Part shown: positions 1 through 13,519 of the stretch, piece after piece
How positions within the stretch are numbered: position 1 is the stretch's first letter
Layout of the letters: each line of letters begins with the position of its first letter
Assembly: GCA_028023455.1 (NCBI GenBank)
Contig: JAQFVV010000141.1
Coordinates: 2,954,080 to 3,018,079 of the forward strand
DNA: 64,000 bases
Direction: 5' to 3'
DNA from: Epiperipatus broadwayi
Taxonomy: Eukaryota; Onychophora; Udeonychophora; Euonychophora; Peripatidae
Notes under the pieces: generated by a model
Told to the model about the DNA's origin: nothing
Database searches by the model: none
Seen by the model: the letters and a program-made list of their open reading frames with translations, nothing else
Made by a program: the position numbers and the translations under genes

Positions 1-640
1 TAAACATGTAATAATTTCTTTCGACTTGATGATTGATAGAACTTATAAATTTAGTTCTAATGGGTGAGAACTACTACTAGAATTAATATTATATTATCTG
101 CGTGAGGCAAATAGAACAAAGGAACTCATCGAGGCGAAAGATTATTGGCATATAATTAAAAATAAATGACATTAATAAAGCACACAAATATATATATATA
201 ATATAATAAATGAACCGCCAAGTAAGAAAAGAGAAAGTTAATAAAGACTAGAAGTTGAGAGAATTACAATATAAATTTACAGTAGCATGAATAAAAGGTT
301 TTATAAAGATTGTTACATTAAAGAATAAAAGAGCTCTAAAAGGGAGTGTAAAATAGAGTTCGGAAACTGGCCAGAAGATTTAAGGTTCATTATGGAAACA
401 TATTACCCATTTCTTCTGGGCTGGTTCTTAGGTTTCACGTCTGGGTGAGGAAAATGTAGGCATGCATTCAGTCGATTACTTGGACAGCATTTTAGTGGCT
501 TTTCATAATTTTAGCAGCATGATTGGTCCGGAAAAGATTCAGCAGCTCCATTGCAGATTTTCAGAGGACTTCAGGAACCGATAGCCAGATTCCTGATGTT
601 CTAGCCCTTTACCATGATCGAAACACTATTTAATTTCATA
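1..640. other. Intergenic DNA, no gene seen
   Basis: This is AT-rich sequence with a slightly more GC-balanced stretch at about 360-610. I translated that stretch on both strands and found only short open pieces broken by stops, with no recognisable domain. Confidence 0.5.
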
Positions 641-835
641 ATTTTTAAATGCATAGATTTGGCTGGCACTTTACTACAACAAAAGATGGCTTTCTTTTTT
701 TTTTTTACTTTTCAGAGCTATATATGCTGTCCACTCATGCCTTCAGGCTCGCGCTTCTTTTATTATCAATGTTTTTAGATTTACTGGTTGTTTTTAGATA
801 CATTCCTTCGATAAGGCTTTCAAACTCATTAACTT

Positions 836-865
836 GAATTCATTTTCTAATTAGAAAATGAATTC
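836..865. repeat. Perfect 30-bp palindrome
   Basis: A perfect inverted repeat without a spacer begins and ends with GAATTC and is centred on TAATTA. It would form a 15-bp cruciform stem. Nothing around it identifies an element, and in AT-rich DNA it may be chance. Confidence 0.75.
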
Positions 866-1224
866 TTAAAATCTGAAAATGAGTTTAATTAGAAAACCCT
901 TATCTTTTTTTCTAATTAATAAACTTTAACTGTTGTTTTTGGAAAGGGAAATCTGAAAGCTTATCTAAAGAATGTAGCTTTTAATCAATAAACTTTAATA
1001 AATTATTTAAAAATAAATCAAACATTCCCAACACAATGAAACTTTCAAACAATTATATATATTTAAATATTTACAAATATATACACACAATCCATGCAGT
1101 TGTAATATATATAAATTCATGAATATTTTATCATGAATTTATTAATAGAATTGATCAATTTAATCTGAAAGAATTAATTTTAAACACATTTATGTAATAG
1201 TTTTTCTTTATGGACATTAGCATG

Positions 1225-1330
1225 GATTGAATGTATAAAGCCCCATTGCATCGGAAATTTAAGGTTAGTACTAGGGTTTGAAGTGGGCTTATGGCTAGAT
1301 GTCATGGAGCTAGGATCGAACTCAGATCCG
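1225..1330 (-). repeat. Possible truncated SINE fragment
   Basis: On the minus strand a polymerase III B-box-like sequence, GAGTTCGATCC, follows GTCGGATCT and leads into a less AT-rich body. A (TA)n tract lies where the tRNA-like 5' half and A box should be, so only a truncated SINE is possible. The call rests on one motif. Confidence 0.25.
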
Positions 1331-1714
1331 ACTTCTTCAATATATATATATATATGCATGTGTGTTAAATTGGTTGTTATTTTTTCATTATTTTGTTATG
1401 TATATTATATTTATTTCTTTTATTTATTTGTTATTATTAATGTGTTAATGATAATTGGCTATATGCTGGTGTTTGGCACTTAAATTAGTGAATGAATAAA
1501 TTATTATTTATAATTATGATTTTAATAATGGAAATATTTTTTACTTTGTATTTTTAAATGTGTTACTTATCTTTTATAGAAATATGGCATATAATCATAT
1601 TAATAATTTGTCATTTATATTCATTTATACATATTGCTATATATTTGTTATGGTGCAATTCTGTAAATGGATTTATGCTGTAGTTTTGTACAGTAAATAA
1701 ATAAATTAAATTGA

Positions 1715-2068
<354 letters not shown>

Positions 2069-2109
2069 AAGTAAATATTCATATTGCATAGAAATTGACA
2101 CACACTCCT

Positions 2110-3270
2110 ACAGCCTATTCAGTGTATGATATAAAATAAACTACTAGATAAAGTTAATTGTGCAATATTTTGAAGAGATGAAAAGTAATTTATAATATCA
2201 TTTTTAAGATTGTAACTTTTGCTAAAAATTTAATACTTATGTTTTTATTCAATAACAAATCATTACTATTAAATAAAAAACTCAAGTATGTATTGACTTT
2301 TTATAGAAATATTAATAAAAGTGAGTAATTGAAGTAAATGGATGAAAGTCTTTTTATTATTACCTTGCATAATCAGATGTCATTGTCATAGAATCCTAGT
2401 TAAAATTCACTATTTATAATATTGCCCATTAGAACTAATAGCTGGTACTCACCATACTATTGTGGAACAAAGTAGCACCAGGACTGCAGACATTCATAGT
2501 ATTGGCTACCATGATATATTTCAAATGGCAAATATGTCCTCAACAATATGACATTCAATTCACATAGAAAAGATAATAAAATTGTTTAAGTATATCATTA
2601 GCAAAGTATCAAAATCAAAAATAAGAATCACATCAAATTAATTGGGTTTTGTATCTTAGCATTTTGAAACCACTTGAGGGCATAATTTCTATGGAAATGC
2701 ACAGAAATATGCCGTTTGAAGCCCTGCACCACTATATAATGTTCTATTCCAATGGTTAAGCATAGAAATAGTTTGTTTACTTGTCTGCACCTATTTCTAT
2801 GCTACTGCACATAAATAGAATGTTTATTCTGCCACAGAAGGATACCATTGTTTACATTGAAGTTTTGTGTACAGCGGTATCAACTTGTGTGCTTACAGCA
2901 CAGAAATAGGATATATCACTCTGCCGCAGTTTTTACAACACTCCCATTCTTAATGGTAGATGTATTTACAGCGGAAGTAGGATGTTTATTATCTACTGCA
3001 TATGACCATTGCCCCTTATGATAAACTTTGTGTATCAGTTTATATGAACAATCCTATTTTAAATTTCCCTATGGTATTTTGTGAGGGTGTCTGTAATTGA
3101 GACTGTCAAAAGTCTTCAAATTTTCATGTCGAAGTCATTATTTTCTAAATCCAATGATGTAGTATGAGGTAATAAAAATTGTGGAAACTTTGTCCCGTTT
3201 CTCTAGACAAGGGTGATGCTAATCAATCGTCAAAGGGGAGGTGTCAGTGTGATTTTTACAAAATCACCTT
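2110..3270. other. Non-coding DNA with degenerate short repeats
   Basis: No gene was recognised. Between about 2690 and 3000 there are loosely recurring fragments of the type CACAGAAATA and GGATGTTTATT, sometimes inverted, which suggests a decayed minisatellite or mobile element. The rest is plain AT-rich sequence. Confidence 0.4.
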
Positions 3271-3314
3271 AAAATTCACGTTTGCGTGACATAAATCGCG
3301 AGAAAAATCGAAAA

Positions 3315-3575
3315 GACCAGTTTTATTTTTGCCCACGATGTTGTTTTGAATAAATTGTTTCTTTTTATTCTTGTTAAATTTACAAATGTGCCCAATATGT
3401 TGTTTTGGGGTAAAATATTTCTTTTTATTCTTGTTAAAATTAACAATTTTATTTGCGAGGCCATGATGTTGTTTTGGAGAAATTATTTCTTTTTCTTCAT
3501 GTTAAATTTGATTTGCGTGTCCATGGTATTGTTTTGATTTGTTTTTATTCTTGCTAAAATTACAAATTTCATTTT
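3315..3575. repeat. Minisatellite, about four units of 59-66 bp
   Basis: The phrase ATGTTGTTTTG recurs near 3338, 3398, 3463 and (variant) 3522. Each is followed by a TTTCTTTTTATTCTTGTTAAA-like segment. The units have diverged and differ in length. Short open frames on both strands here follow from the repeat. Confidence 0.8.
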
Positions 3576-3579
3576 AGAA

Positions 3580-5680
3580 AAATAAAAAAAATAAAAAAGT
3601 TTATCCAATGTATTTTTTTTATTTCTTTTAGATAAATTTCATTATTTATGATTTTATTGTAAATCAAAAAAAAAAAAAAAACCATTTTAAAGTTGAAAAA
3701 AAGAACAATGGCCCGGTAACATTACAATTCTGTTTGTTTACATAAAAATTACCCATCAAGCGGTTTCAACATGCTAAGAGAAAACTACCATTAATTGTTC
3801 AAAATAATATTTATCTAATTATACTCCAAAAGATGCATAACTTTTCTAATTATAGATTTCCTTTGAAAATTCCTGAATTTACATTTCTCTTTGATGAAAT
3901 GTTTGGTAAATGTGATAAATGTGTTCTACTTTTAAACCATCTTGTAAAGCAAATGACTTTTCTTGAAGGGAATTCAAATAATATGGTTATCATAATTCTG
4001 ATAAATATTTTTTATGCCTACATCATTTTCAAATGTGTCTAATTCCCTTACCTGATCATGCTTCACCTTCTGGGTTTATAGAAAATATCGTTTCTCAAAC
4101 TTGCTATTAAGAACTTTTCAGCGAAGATCAAGGAAAGATAACGACTTTTAGAATAGACTGATTTTAAAATTTTGTTGTTACATTACGATATTAGGTATGA
4201 AGAAACATTTTATTAAGTAGATGGTAAACATAAACAATTTCTTGTTTACGTTATGGTTTACTATTATATAGTAATCTAATATTATTAAATCCGTTTATTG
4301 TTAGTTCTTTCTATTTATTCTTAGACCTTATATTTTTAAAATAAAAGTTATTCTTGTCTAAAAATAAGACTAACATAATCGTTCCAATTCCTTCTTGATT
4401 ATAATTAGTTTAACAAACTGATAAATAACAACCCAGAAAGTCCAATTACAACGGATTAGACATCAGTAATTCAAGTTGTAAACTAAATTTGTCTGACAAT
4501 ATTTCTGTAATTTTTACTAAAATTGTAAAATCACTAGATGGGCCAAACACAGATTAATGGAGACAGATCATAGAGAAGCAAAATTTATAATATCACTTCT
4601 TGACCTGGTCACTGTTATTAAATCATGATATATAAAATTATTTATTAAAAATCTATTATTTTTACAGCGAATGTGATGCCTAAAGTTAATATTGATAAAA
4701 TAAAATAAAAATCCTTAAAACAAAACTGCAATTTTGACATAGATTGTTTTGCATGAGGAAATACTTCTGGAACAAATAATTTCACTGTTCTCTAAAAAAA
4801 AAAGATTTGGGCATAACAAGAAAACATATTTGACAAAACTATTGACTAATGTTATACTATTGCAAAATGCTGGCATAATAGAAAAATTATAGCCATTTGA
4901 AAAGCAAATAAATCTAGCATTGACCTGAATTATTGCTTAATGTCAATATGTATTTTCTGCAAGTACTTTGGAAGGCATTAACAAAATAGTATCAATTATT
5001 GAAATAAGTATAGAGCATTAAGCATGTAGGTAAAAAAAAATGTTGTGAATACGTTTTGCTTTTAAAAACACATATTGATAAAGGATTTCAGCGTAAATTA
5101 AAAATTGATGTAATTTGTACTAACATACCCTCAGAAAATGTTATTATTTCGAAAGTCGTCTTTTTTTAGAAAAATCTCAAATTCAACAAGGCTTTTATCT
5201 TCCTTGACTATCGAGTATCGACCTCTCTTCACTTTACTTTATATATTAATCGATGATTTTTGTAAGCAGAATTCAGAAATTGACTTACAACTGATGATAT
5301 TTCTCTGACCTCTCAATAAATATTCATTCCTGAAATAGAAAAGCCTTTCAATAAGAACTTGAAATGATTGGAAATCTTATTGAGAAACTCTTTTACAATG
5401 TCAATATTAAAGTTTTACATCTTAATAATAGCATATATTTTTATAATCTTAATGCATGTATTTGCAGTATTAAACTGAAAAACAATTCTACCTCATTTTA
5501 TTTAAAAATAAGCTTAAATTAAAGTTTTATTTCATTTATTTATTAATGTTAGATCCAACTTAATTATTTTTAGCTATAAATTTCTTGGAAAGTTATGTGG
5601 TCATTGTGATGTCACTACATTAATATACTGTGTTAAACTTTATTATATTATGTTGTTTAATATTGTATCCGTTTAGGTTA
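3580..5680. other. Intergenic DNA, no gene seen
   Basis: AT-rich sequence with short A and T runs. I see no domain-bearing frame, tRNA or transposon signature here. Confidence 0.5.
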
Positions 5681-5681
5681 T

Positions 5682-5790
5682 GTTTTTTTTTTCATGTGTC
5701 CTGGCATCGGCCTGAGGCGAACCGCAACAAACCGTCTGCAACCAACTGCATGCTGACAAGTCGGCTGCGCTGACCTCTCGGCTAATGCCT
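5682..5790 (-). repeat. tRNA-derived retrocopy or SINE with poly(A) tail (copy 1)
   Basis: Read on the minus strand, GGCATTAGCCGAGAGG (A-box-like) is followed about 50 nt later by a GGTTCGCCTCAGG-like B box. The ends can pair as an acceptor stem (GGCAT with ATGCC). An A-run at 5682-5692 then forms the tail. A second copy with the same organisation lies at 30390-30496, and its T arm (GGGTTCGCGTCCC) is better preserved. The length and the TAGCCGAGAGG box resemble class II (Leu/Ser-type) tRNAs. A tRNA-derived SINE or a polyadenylated tRNA retrocopy would explain it; I see no clean target-site duplication. Confidence 0.55.
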
Positions 5791-5799
5791 TAAAAGTAT

Positions 5800-8380
5800 A
5801 TTGCTTTGTAATGCTCTCTTATTTTTTTCCACATATTTCTTTAGCAGATTTCTGAAAAAAATTCATTCACTATATAATTTCAAAACTTAAAAATCCTCAC
5901 AAATCACTATCCTCCATTAGAATGTTACAATAAAAATCCACAAGGTAATAAGAACCAAATTTTTTCTTCCTAAATTCCATCAATAAAGTTGGCTTTAGTG
6001 CAGGTGAAGTTTTAAAAACAAATTCAGAAAAGCCCATGAACATGAATGTTTTAAAAATAACATTTATGCAGACACTGATTAAAGACGGCCAAGCACAAAC
6101 AAGAACCACATAGATAATAACTGCTTCATCTATAGCTGTAATGATAGCTATTAGGAAGCAAGTAAACCACATTGGTCATTTTATTAACTTGATCAAATCT
6201 TTACTCCTTTTTTTAATATATTATTAATAGTTACTATCAAAAAAATATTTAAGTAAGATAAGTAAATTCAGATATATATATATGTGTGTGTGTGTGTGTA
6301 AAAAAAATAAACAATTTAAATAAAAATCAAAAATAATATATTTAATTTTAAAACCGGACTAGAATATGATTCTGCAGTGACAAGTAAGGGTGTATAACCT
6401 ACTTGAAAAATCAAAATATGTTAACCTCAAACGAAAATTGGAAATGAAGACTGTACACAGAAAAATCATTATGCTTATTTTTGATATGAGCTAATCGATA
6501 CGTCACTCCAAATACCAATAAATCAGCGATATAATTTTGTTTGTAAATGACGAATTTGGAGGAGTGAAAAGAAATCTAAATTAGTTTTTAATTATTTTAA
6601 TTTAAATATTTTTAATTATTTACAGAAAAAAAATAATTAATATATTTTTAATTATATACAAAAAATCGATCATTTAACGTTTCCGTTTTTAAAATAACCA
6701 ATGAAATTTCAGTTCTGTTACTAATTATTGCAAATTAAAAACTAATATATGACTCAATTCTATTTAGCCAAATAAAATTTTAGCATATTTATTAAAAAAG
6801 TAATTCCCACTATTAATTAACATGTTTTATTTAAAGCTCTAACTCCTTATTTTGTTGTGTTAATTTCATGTTCTTTTTTTTTTATTGTTGTTGTTGGATT
6901 TCTTTAGGCAAAGAAATTCATTACCTTAAATGAGATTTTTTTATCGGTGCAGTTAAACTGAATATATATATATAACACTGTTATTGTTAAAAGGAGGTTG
7001 CCTTGACAACAGTTCGAAATTACTAATTATTATTATATTTGGATTGTCTAAGTATTGATTGGTTTCTAATGATTATATGTATAATTACAAATTATATATA
7101 TATATACTTGTTGTTCTTTCTACTAAATATTTGCAAAGTATACCATCAAAATATAAGAAAGGTGCAAATTTAATGAATAATCTATAGAGTCGATTAACTT
7201 CTATATATTTTTTGACATTATATTCAAGAGTTTACAACTTTTAAAACTATTATTTTATTTTAGGTTTTCTTACTTAATAATCATTTATTTTTGTACTTAG
7301 TTCCCTTAAAATTAATAGAGTAGTGTGTATTTTTATAACCTCTAATATTTTTCATTGATTTCCAATTTACTTTTATATTTGGATATCGGATTTATTTATT
7401 TTTTCAATATTTTTTTTGTGTCGTTTCTTCACAGCGAGTAAATAGCATAGCTAGTTAAAAACATTCGTGTATAAAAATCCGATTGGAAAGAAATGTTTTT
7501 GTTCTTACTATCAATTAAATATATTACTTATTGGAAGCTATTTGTCAAATTGTTATTTTTTTTGTTTATTTTATGAAATGAAACTATGTATATTTATTTA
7601 TATCAAGTAATAAATTAATATAATAATAAAATAATAATAAAAAAAGTATTAACATTAAGTCTAATTTTTTTCATCTTAATTACTCATTTGTCGTAACCAA
7701 ACTATCTTTACTTATAAAGTCTCTCAATATTCAAACTTTACCTATTAAATTCTAATAAGACATTATATTTTCCAGTACATGTCTAAGTTATATCAAAAAT
7801 ACATTTGGTGCTAATAATTAATTCAAAAACAAAAATTGTATCGTTTGTCGTCTAGATTTATCATATAAAGTTCTAGGGCTGGCTGAATTTGGTTTAGTAA
7901 TTAGCGCTCACATAAGACATATAATTTATAAGCCGATACAATTTAAAAGTCTTTTAAATATTTTACTCTGGCGGATTTTAAAGTTTAAAATAGTGTGTAT
8001 GTAGTTTGTAATCCTTTTTCAGTAGATTTATTAATCATATAAAAGTAAAGTTGGTCTAATCTAGTATCTTATTGAGTAATGTAAACCTGACAATTTTTTA
8101 AGAAATTAAACACGAGATAATAATTTTAAAAGTCGCTAATTATTTAATGCGATTCAAAGTCTAGTGTTTTAGAGAAAAGGAAAGATAAAATGAAAGACCA
8201 TGAAAATGTTAGTTGCTCTTTTAATTTATTATTATAATTTATGTAAAAATATTAACATTTATTGTCACCGTTAAAATTTTGATAAGGCTCGCATCATCTG
8301 TCAGTGAAATAGAATAGACCTATATTTATTTTATATATTTGTTAAGTCCAATCAAGATAGATTTAAAATATATACAAACA
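5800..8380. other. Intergenic DNA, no gene seen
   Basis: Very AT-rich sequence with short TA and TG microsatellites (6272-6300, 6961-6974, 7092-7106). A 91-codon minus-strand frame at 5897-6172 has no recognisable motif, and I treat it as chance. Confidence 0.5.
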
Positions 8381-8381
8381 C

Positions 8382-8398
8382 ATTCCAATCAGAATTAT
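8382..8398. repeat. Target-site duplication of the LINE, left copy
   Basis: ATTCCAATCAGAATTAT is repeated exactly at 13879-13895. The two copies bracket the whole LINE, which marks them as the 17-bp duplication made by its integration. Confidence 0.9.
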
Positions 8399-8706
8399 GT
8401 TTCAAAGCATATTTTTATTGATTAAAAAACAATGATTACATAGGTAAGATTGGGCTTACACAGTAAGCATAAGTCTGTTCCTGTGTCTAAACAGTTCTGT
8501 AGGCATAAGTTTGTTCACAGATATATGAGAGAAAGAGCTTTCTCTTGAGTTCTTTAAGTTGTGTTGCCTGAATTCAGTTTGTCTAATTTTTTTATATATA
8601 TACATTATGTTGATGGACCCTGTCATGTGTGTCCTGCTGGTTTTGGTGTATTGGGTTCTTTTTCTTTTTATCTGTGTTATTCTGTATCTCTTTTACTGAT
8701 TTTCAA

Positions 8707-11700
8707 CTATAGTGCTGATTTTAGTTTAAACAGTGACCAAGTTGCAGCAAAAATATCTGGTGGTGCTAGCATGTTATCCCTTTCTTTTATTTTTTCTAGC
8801 TTGCGGTGGAAAGTGTTGAGGTTTTGTTTTGCATTGTAGTCAAAATTGAATTTACATCTGGTGTACCAATATGCATACAAGCTAAATGTCGCTGCTCTTA
8901 TTGTTGGGATTGCATTTTTTTTGTATACCTGGAGAATTTTTGCCATTGTTGTGTCTTTCTGATGGTAGTTATTTATCATTATTTGTCTTACCTTTTCCAA
9001 GCCCAGACAATCGTTTAGAAAATGATGTTGTGTTTCTTCTTCTCTTTGGCACAATCTGCACAGTGGGTCTATTTTCGTAAAGAACCTTTTAAAATGGATG
9101 AAATGTGATGTAGGCAAGGCATTCAGATTTACTTTGACTATGAAGTCAAAGAATTTAGGCTCCAGGTACCAATTTTTATATTTTTTTAGGAGCTGTGCAT
9201 TGTTTATTTCAAGGACCATTTTGTTGTTGATATCTTGTTGTGTCTGCTCTATTAGGCTATGTATGTGCCAATATGTGTATTTAATTGGGTTAGACAGGGT
9301 TATTTTGTCCCTTTGATTTCTTATGCTGTCTAAAAGTGTGGCTATATAGTTGTCTTTGGGAGGTGGTCGGTCAGTGGGTATTATATCTATTATTTTTTGA
9401 ATATTTGGAAACTTTGTAAATGTTGTAATCAGCAGGTTTATTATTTTTTGTGTGTAAAAAGTTGAAATTGTATGTAGTCCAAGCCCATTTAGTTTTGTGG
9501 GTTGGCTTATTTGCCTCATTGAAATTGCTACCACCTTTTTATTCCAAAGTAGTTTATTGCACATGGAGTTTATTGTTGATATAAATTTTTTGGTAAACTT
9601 TATCACTGGTAGGTAGTATGTGATTTTTGTCATTATCAGTTGGTTGAAGAGAGCAACCTTTGAGTATAGAGAAAGGTATGATTTAGCAAGTGAGTCTGTG
9701 ATTTTTACTGTTTGTGTTAAAATTTTGTCTTGTATTGTTCTTCTCATCTGCCCCATTCCCAAATGAAATGGGAAACCCAGAAACTTATTCGGTTTTCCTT
9801 GGTATATTTGTGTGTTGGTTTTCCCAGTAAAGATTGACCACACAGCTGATTTATTAGTATTTATTTTCAGATGAAATTTTGTTGTATAGTCTTCTATTAT
9901 TTTTTGGAGTATATGTAGTTGTTTTTTTGAAGTTAGAAAAACCGTAACATCATCCATGTAGGCTATACAGGGTATGTAAATATTGGTGTTTGGTATTTGT
10001 ATTCCTTGTAATTTTTCCTTGATTTTTTTCAAGTAGAGGGTTTATGTATAGTGTGAAGAGTAGTGTACTTAGTGGAGATCCCTGGGGGATGGATTGGTTA
10101 GGATGGAAAGTGGGTGATGTTCTTCCATTTAGCGTAATGTGTATCTCCCTATTTAGGAGTAGATTGGCTATTGTGTATAAGATTGTTCTTGGTATTTTTG
10201 TTTTTTTTAATTGATTGATTAGTTTGTTGATGGGGACAGAGTCAAAGGCACTCTCAAAATCCAATTGTACTACCATGGGCCCATGTTTTTTTCTTTTTAT
10301 TGTTGAATTTACTATTGTTTTAAAAATTAGAGCTGCTTGGCCTGTTGATGACCCTTTTTTAGCATATTGATGTTCCGATATTATTGGTAAGATGTAGGGC
10401 TCTATCTTTTCTTTTAGTACTTTTTCTAAAATTTTGATTCCTAATGGCTCCATTGAAATGGGTCTTAAATTTGTAATTTCCGAGATGGATTCTATTTTTT
10501 TCATGAAAGGGACCATTGATATTGGGATTAGACCTTGTATGTTATATAATTTTTGTGAAAGTTGATTTGCTAGTTGACATAATAATTTGTTTGTAAATTG
10601 ACTTAGATGAGTTAGTACAAATTTCGGGATCCCGGGTGGTCCTGGGTGACAAGTGCTTTGTAATGTTGTGAGTATTCTTGCAAAATCTTCTATTTTATAG
10701 GGGTTTTCATTTTCAGGTTTTCCAAAGTAATTTTCTGGGATTTTCCATTGGTTGTTTGTTGTGAGTTTACTTCTGAAGTATTGAAAGATGGGTTCTATCA
10801 TGTTATAGCCTGTTATCACTTTATTTCCTGTTTTAATTGCCATAGGTACTTTGTTAGTTGAGGGATATCCTAATGCCCACCTAATGTAACCACGGGTCCA
10901 AGTGTGTTGTTCTGTTAAACATATTTTTTTCTTTTTGATGGCAATATATTGTTTTAATTGGTTACATGTTTGATTGTATAGTTGTGTAAGTTTAACAATG
11001 ATTTCTTGGTTATTTTTGATTGGTTTTGCTGTTATGATCTTTTTATGTATTTCTTCTGCCAATGTTATGAGTTTTGTTGGTGGGGTTGTTTTTTGTGTCA
11101 TTTGATTGATATTATAAGATATGGTTTCTGTGAAAGCTATATATTTTGTTATTGGGTCAAGGTCCATTTGATTTAGTTTGTTTATTGCTATATATATTTC
11201 TGAGAAAAAAACTTCCTGTGTATTGATTGGCAGTAGAATTCTTATGGTTTTCTGTAGGTAGTATTTTTGGTTATAGTTTGTATCTAGATTTATTTTTATT
11301 ATTTGCACTGCATGATCTGAGAAATGTGTGGGGGATAGACTCATTTCTATTGCTTGATGCAGCATTGGGGAATAGAACATCAGGTCTATCAGAGTTCCAT
11401 ATCTGCTGTTATAAAAGGATATGGAGTTTGGTGGTAGGAATCCTTCTCCACTCATAAGTGGTATTGCTAATTGGTGAAACCACTTATTAACAAACTTTTG
11501 GTAGCTCATATTAAAATCCCCTGTTAGTATTGTTGGGTAAGGATTGTTTGCCAGCATTGAGTTTATTGTTGCAATTATTCTATTGATTATAATTGGCCCT
11601 GGTGGAATATATACATATATGATATTGATTGAGAGATTTTTGTGGTAAAAAGTTGTAATTATTAGGTTTGAGTCTATGTAGATTATTTTGAAAGTAGTGA

Positions 11701-11944
11701 AGGGACAACTCCGGCTTATATATATTCCTGTCCCACTGGCTGGTGCAGATGAGTCTCTTGAGCATGCACAAAAACCTTGTGTGCTCATGACTTGTGCTGG
11801 GTCAATTTTTGAGCCACTATGTATTTTAGTTTCAAGGAGCCCCAAGATGCTTGGTTGTATGATTTGTATCCATTTGTTTATATTCTGTATTTTTGTCTTG
11901 GAGTTTATACCCCTTACATTAACTGCAGCTACCTTTATAATCAT
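8707..11944 (-). pseudogene. LINE ORF2: endonuclease-reverse transcriptase, one frameshift
   Basis: The replication enzyme of the LINE: it nicks target DNA and reverse-transcribes the element RNA at the nick. The first frame (11944-9950, 664 codons) opens with an exonuclease-endonuclease-phosphatase fold: VNVRG at about residue 8, LLETK with Glu38, TGDFN at about 141-145, and SDH at 209-211. The RT begins after residue 430, with LDFESAFD (motif A) and IPQGSPLS (motif B). Near 10020 a run of seven A's shifts the frame by +1. The second frame (10032-8707) carries the catalytic YMDD (motif C) at its residues 25-28. It also has a long thumb/linker region and a C-terminal CX2C-H-C knuckle (CRLCQREEETQHHFLNDC). 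Total is about 1,080 codons, normal for the family. Whether the A-run is a mutation, an assembly homopolymer error or a frameshift site is open. Confidence 0.9.
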
Positions 11945-11988
11945 ACTGGTTTTTGATTTATAGATTTTTTTGCTTTGAAATGTGTTGA

Positions 11989-13519
11989 CTATTTTATTTT
12001 TTTAGTTGTTGTTGGTATTGTTTCTGTGTCTGTACTTTTGGTTTTTAAAACTGGTGTTGCTTGTGGGTTGTATGTGTTTGTGTTTATATGCCCGTGTTTA
12101 AAATGATCACTTTCACTGTCATATTCTGAATCAGTTAGTCGTTCATCATCTGTTTCCATTTCTATATTCTTTTCTTTTTCTTGCATTTTCGTTTCTGCTG
12201 GTTGGAGTTCTTTTGCATTAGGTTTGATTTTTTTAATTTCTCTCTTTTTTGTTTCCTTTTGCTGTTTTCTTTTGCTTTCTTTTGTTATATTTTCAATTTC
12301 TGGAAGACTTTCTGCAATTTTATCCATGATTTCAGTAGCTGTCTTGTTTAGAATTCTGTGTTTATCTTGGCCAGAGATATCTGTTTTATTTTCTATTGTT
12401 TTTGTTGTGTCATCTTTGGGTTTTTTTCCATTAGACTGTGAGTCTTCATTTTCTTTTTTTTCCATTTCAATTATTTGTTCTATGTTTACAGATGTAGAAG
12501 TGTTTACATTTTTATTTTTCTCTGTTGTTGTTTTAGCTTTGTTTAAGTTGAGTTTTTGAAGGTGTGAATTTGGCGGTTGTGTGTTATTATCTGTGTTTAC
12601 TGTAGTTGTTTCTACTAAATTGGAATTACTTTGGTCTTTTTTTTTCTTGATTTTTTTCCTTACAAACAGTTGCTATGTGTCCTCTTTTTCCACATGCAAA
12701 ACATCTTGGTTTGAGCCCTCTTATATACAGATGAAGTGTGGCTTCTTGGTCTGTGATATGTGTTGGGATATTTTCTGGTTCTATGTCTTTGTGTAATTTG
12801 ACTTTGTATTCATAAGTGTTTGATAATATTGGGATTGCCGCTTCTTTGATATAGGTTTGTTGGAAAAATGTTACTTTTCCAAAAGGGTTCATCATCCTTT
12901 GAAAGTCATCTAGATTGTACCCAAAGTAGGTATTTTTGATAACTCCAGTTATATTTTTATATTTATTTTGGTCAACTTGTATTATTGCAAAATTTCCAAT
13001 TGTTTTTATTTTTTTTTTAAACTGTTCTATTTGTTCGGAGCTTTTGAATTCTAGTGCCACATATCTATTATTCGGATGGTCAGCTATACAACTGACTGAG
13101 TCGATAATTTTATTTTTTTCTAGTGCTTCAAGTAAAAGTGGCTTAGGGAAAGTATATAGTGAGCAGTGATTGTCTGTTACTGCTAGCACTACTGAGTTGT
13201 CCGTGAAGAATCTTTTAAATGTTGTAAAGAGTGTCCGAGGTATCGTGTTGTTAAATTGTTCTCCAATTGTTTCTAGCATTTCATCTGTCCATACTGTGAG
13301 TGGGGGAGGTAATGTTTGATCTTGTTCTGATATGTTTAGATTCTTTAAATCTTCCGCTGTAGTTCTTCTGAATCTGTGGGGTCTACCCTGATTTACGTTA
13401 GCACTAGGGCTTGCGTTAACGTTATATTTTTTTGCAATTGTAGCATATGTGTTACTTGGGGCTTGTGCTGTGTTGGCTGATAGACTGAGATTTTTATCAG
13501 TCTCCATAATGTTACTCAT
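11989..13519 (-). pseudogene. LINE ORF1: CCHC nucleic-acid-binding protein, one frameshift
   Basis: This is the RNA-binding particle protein of the same LINE. From Met at 13519, 297 codons run through a charged N-terminus and a region with RRM-like spacing to a zinc knuckle, CFACGKRGHIATVC (CX2CX4HX4C), near residue 280. The frame stops at 12626, just after a run of nine A's. In the +1 frame the coding sequence stays open from the A-run to 11989. This second part (about 210 codons) is Lys/Glu/Asn/Thr-rich and ends 44 bp before ORF2. One extra A therefore explains the break. The low-complexity tail after the knuckle looks disordered. The identification rests on the knuckle and on its position before ORF2. 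Confidence 0.85.

Noticed and set aside
5897-6172. A 91-codon hydrophobic minus-strand frame
   Set aside because: No recognisable motif and AT-driven hydrophobic composition, expected by chance in this DNA.
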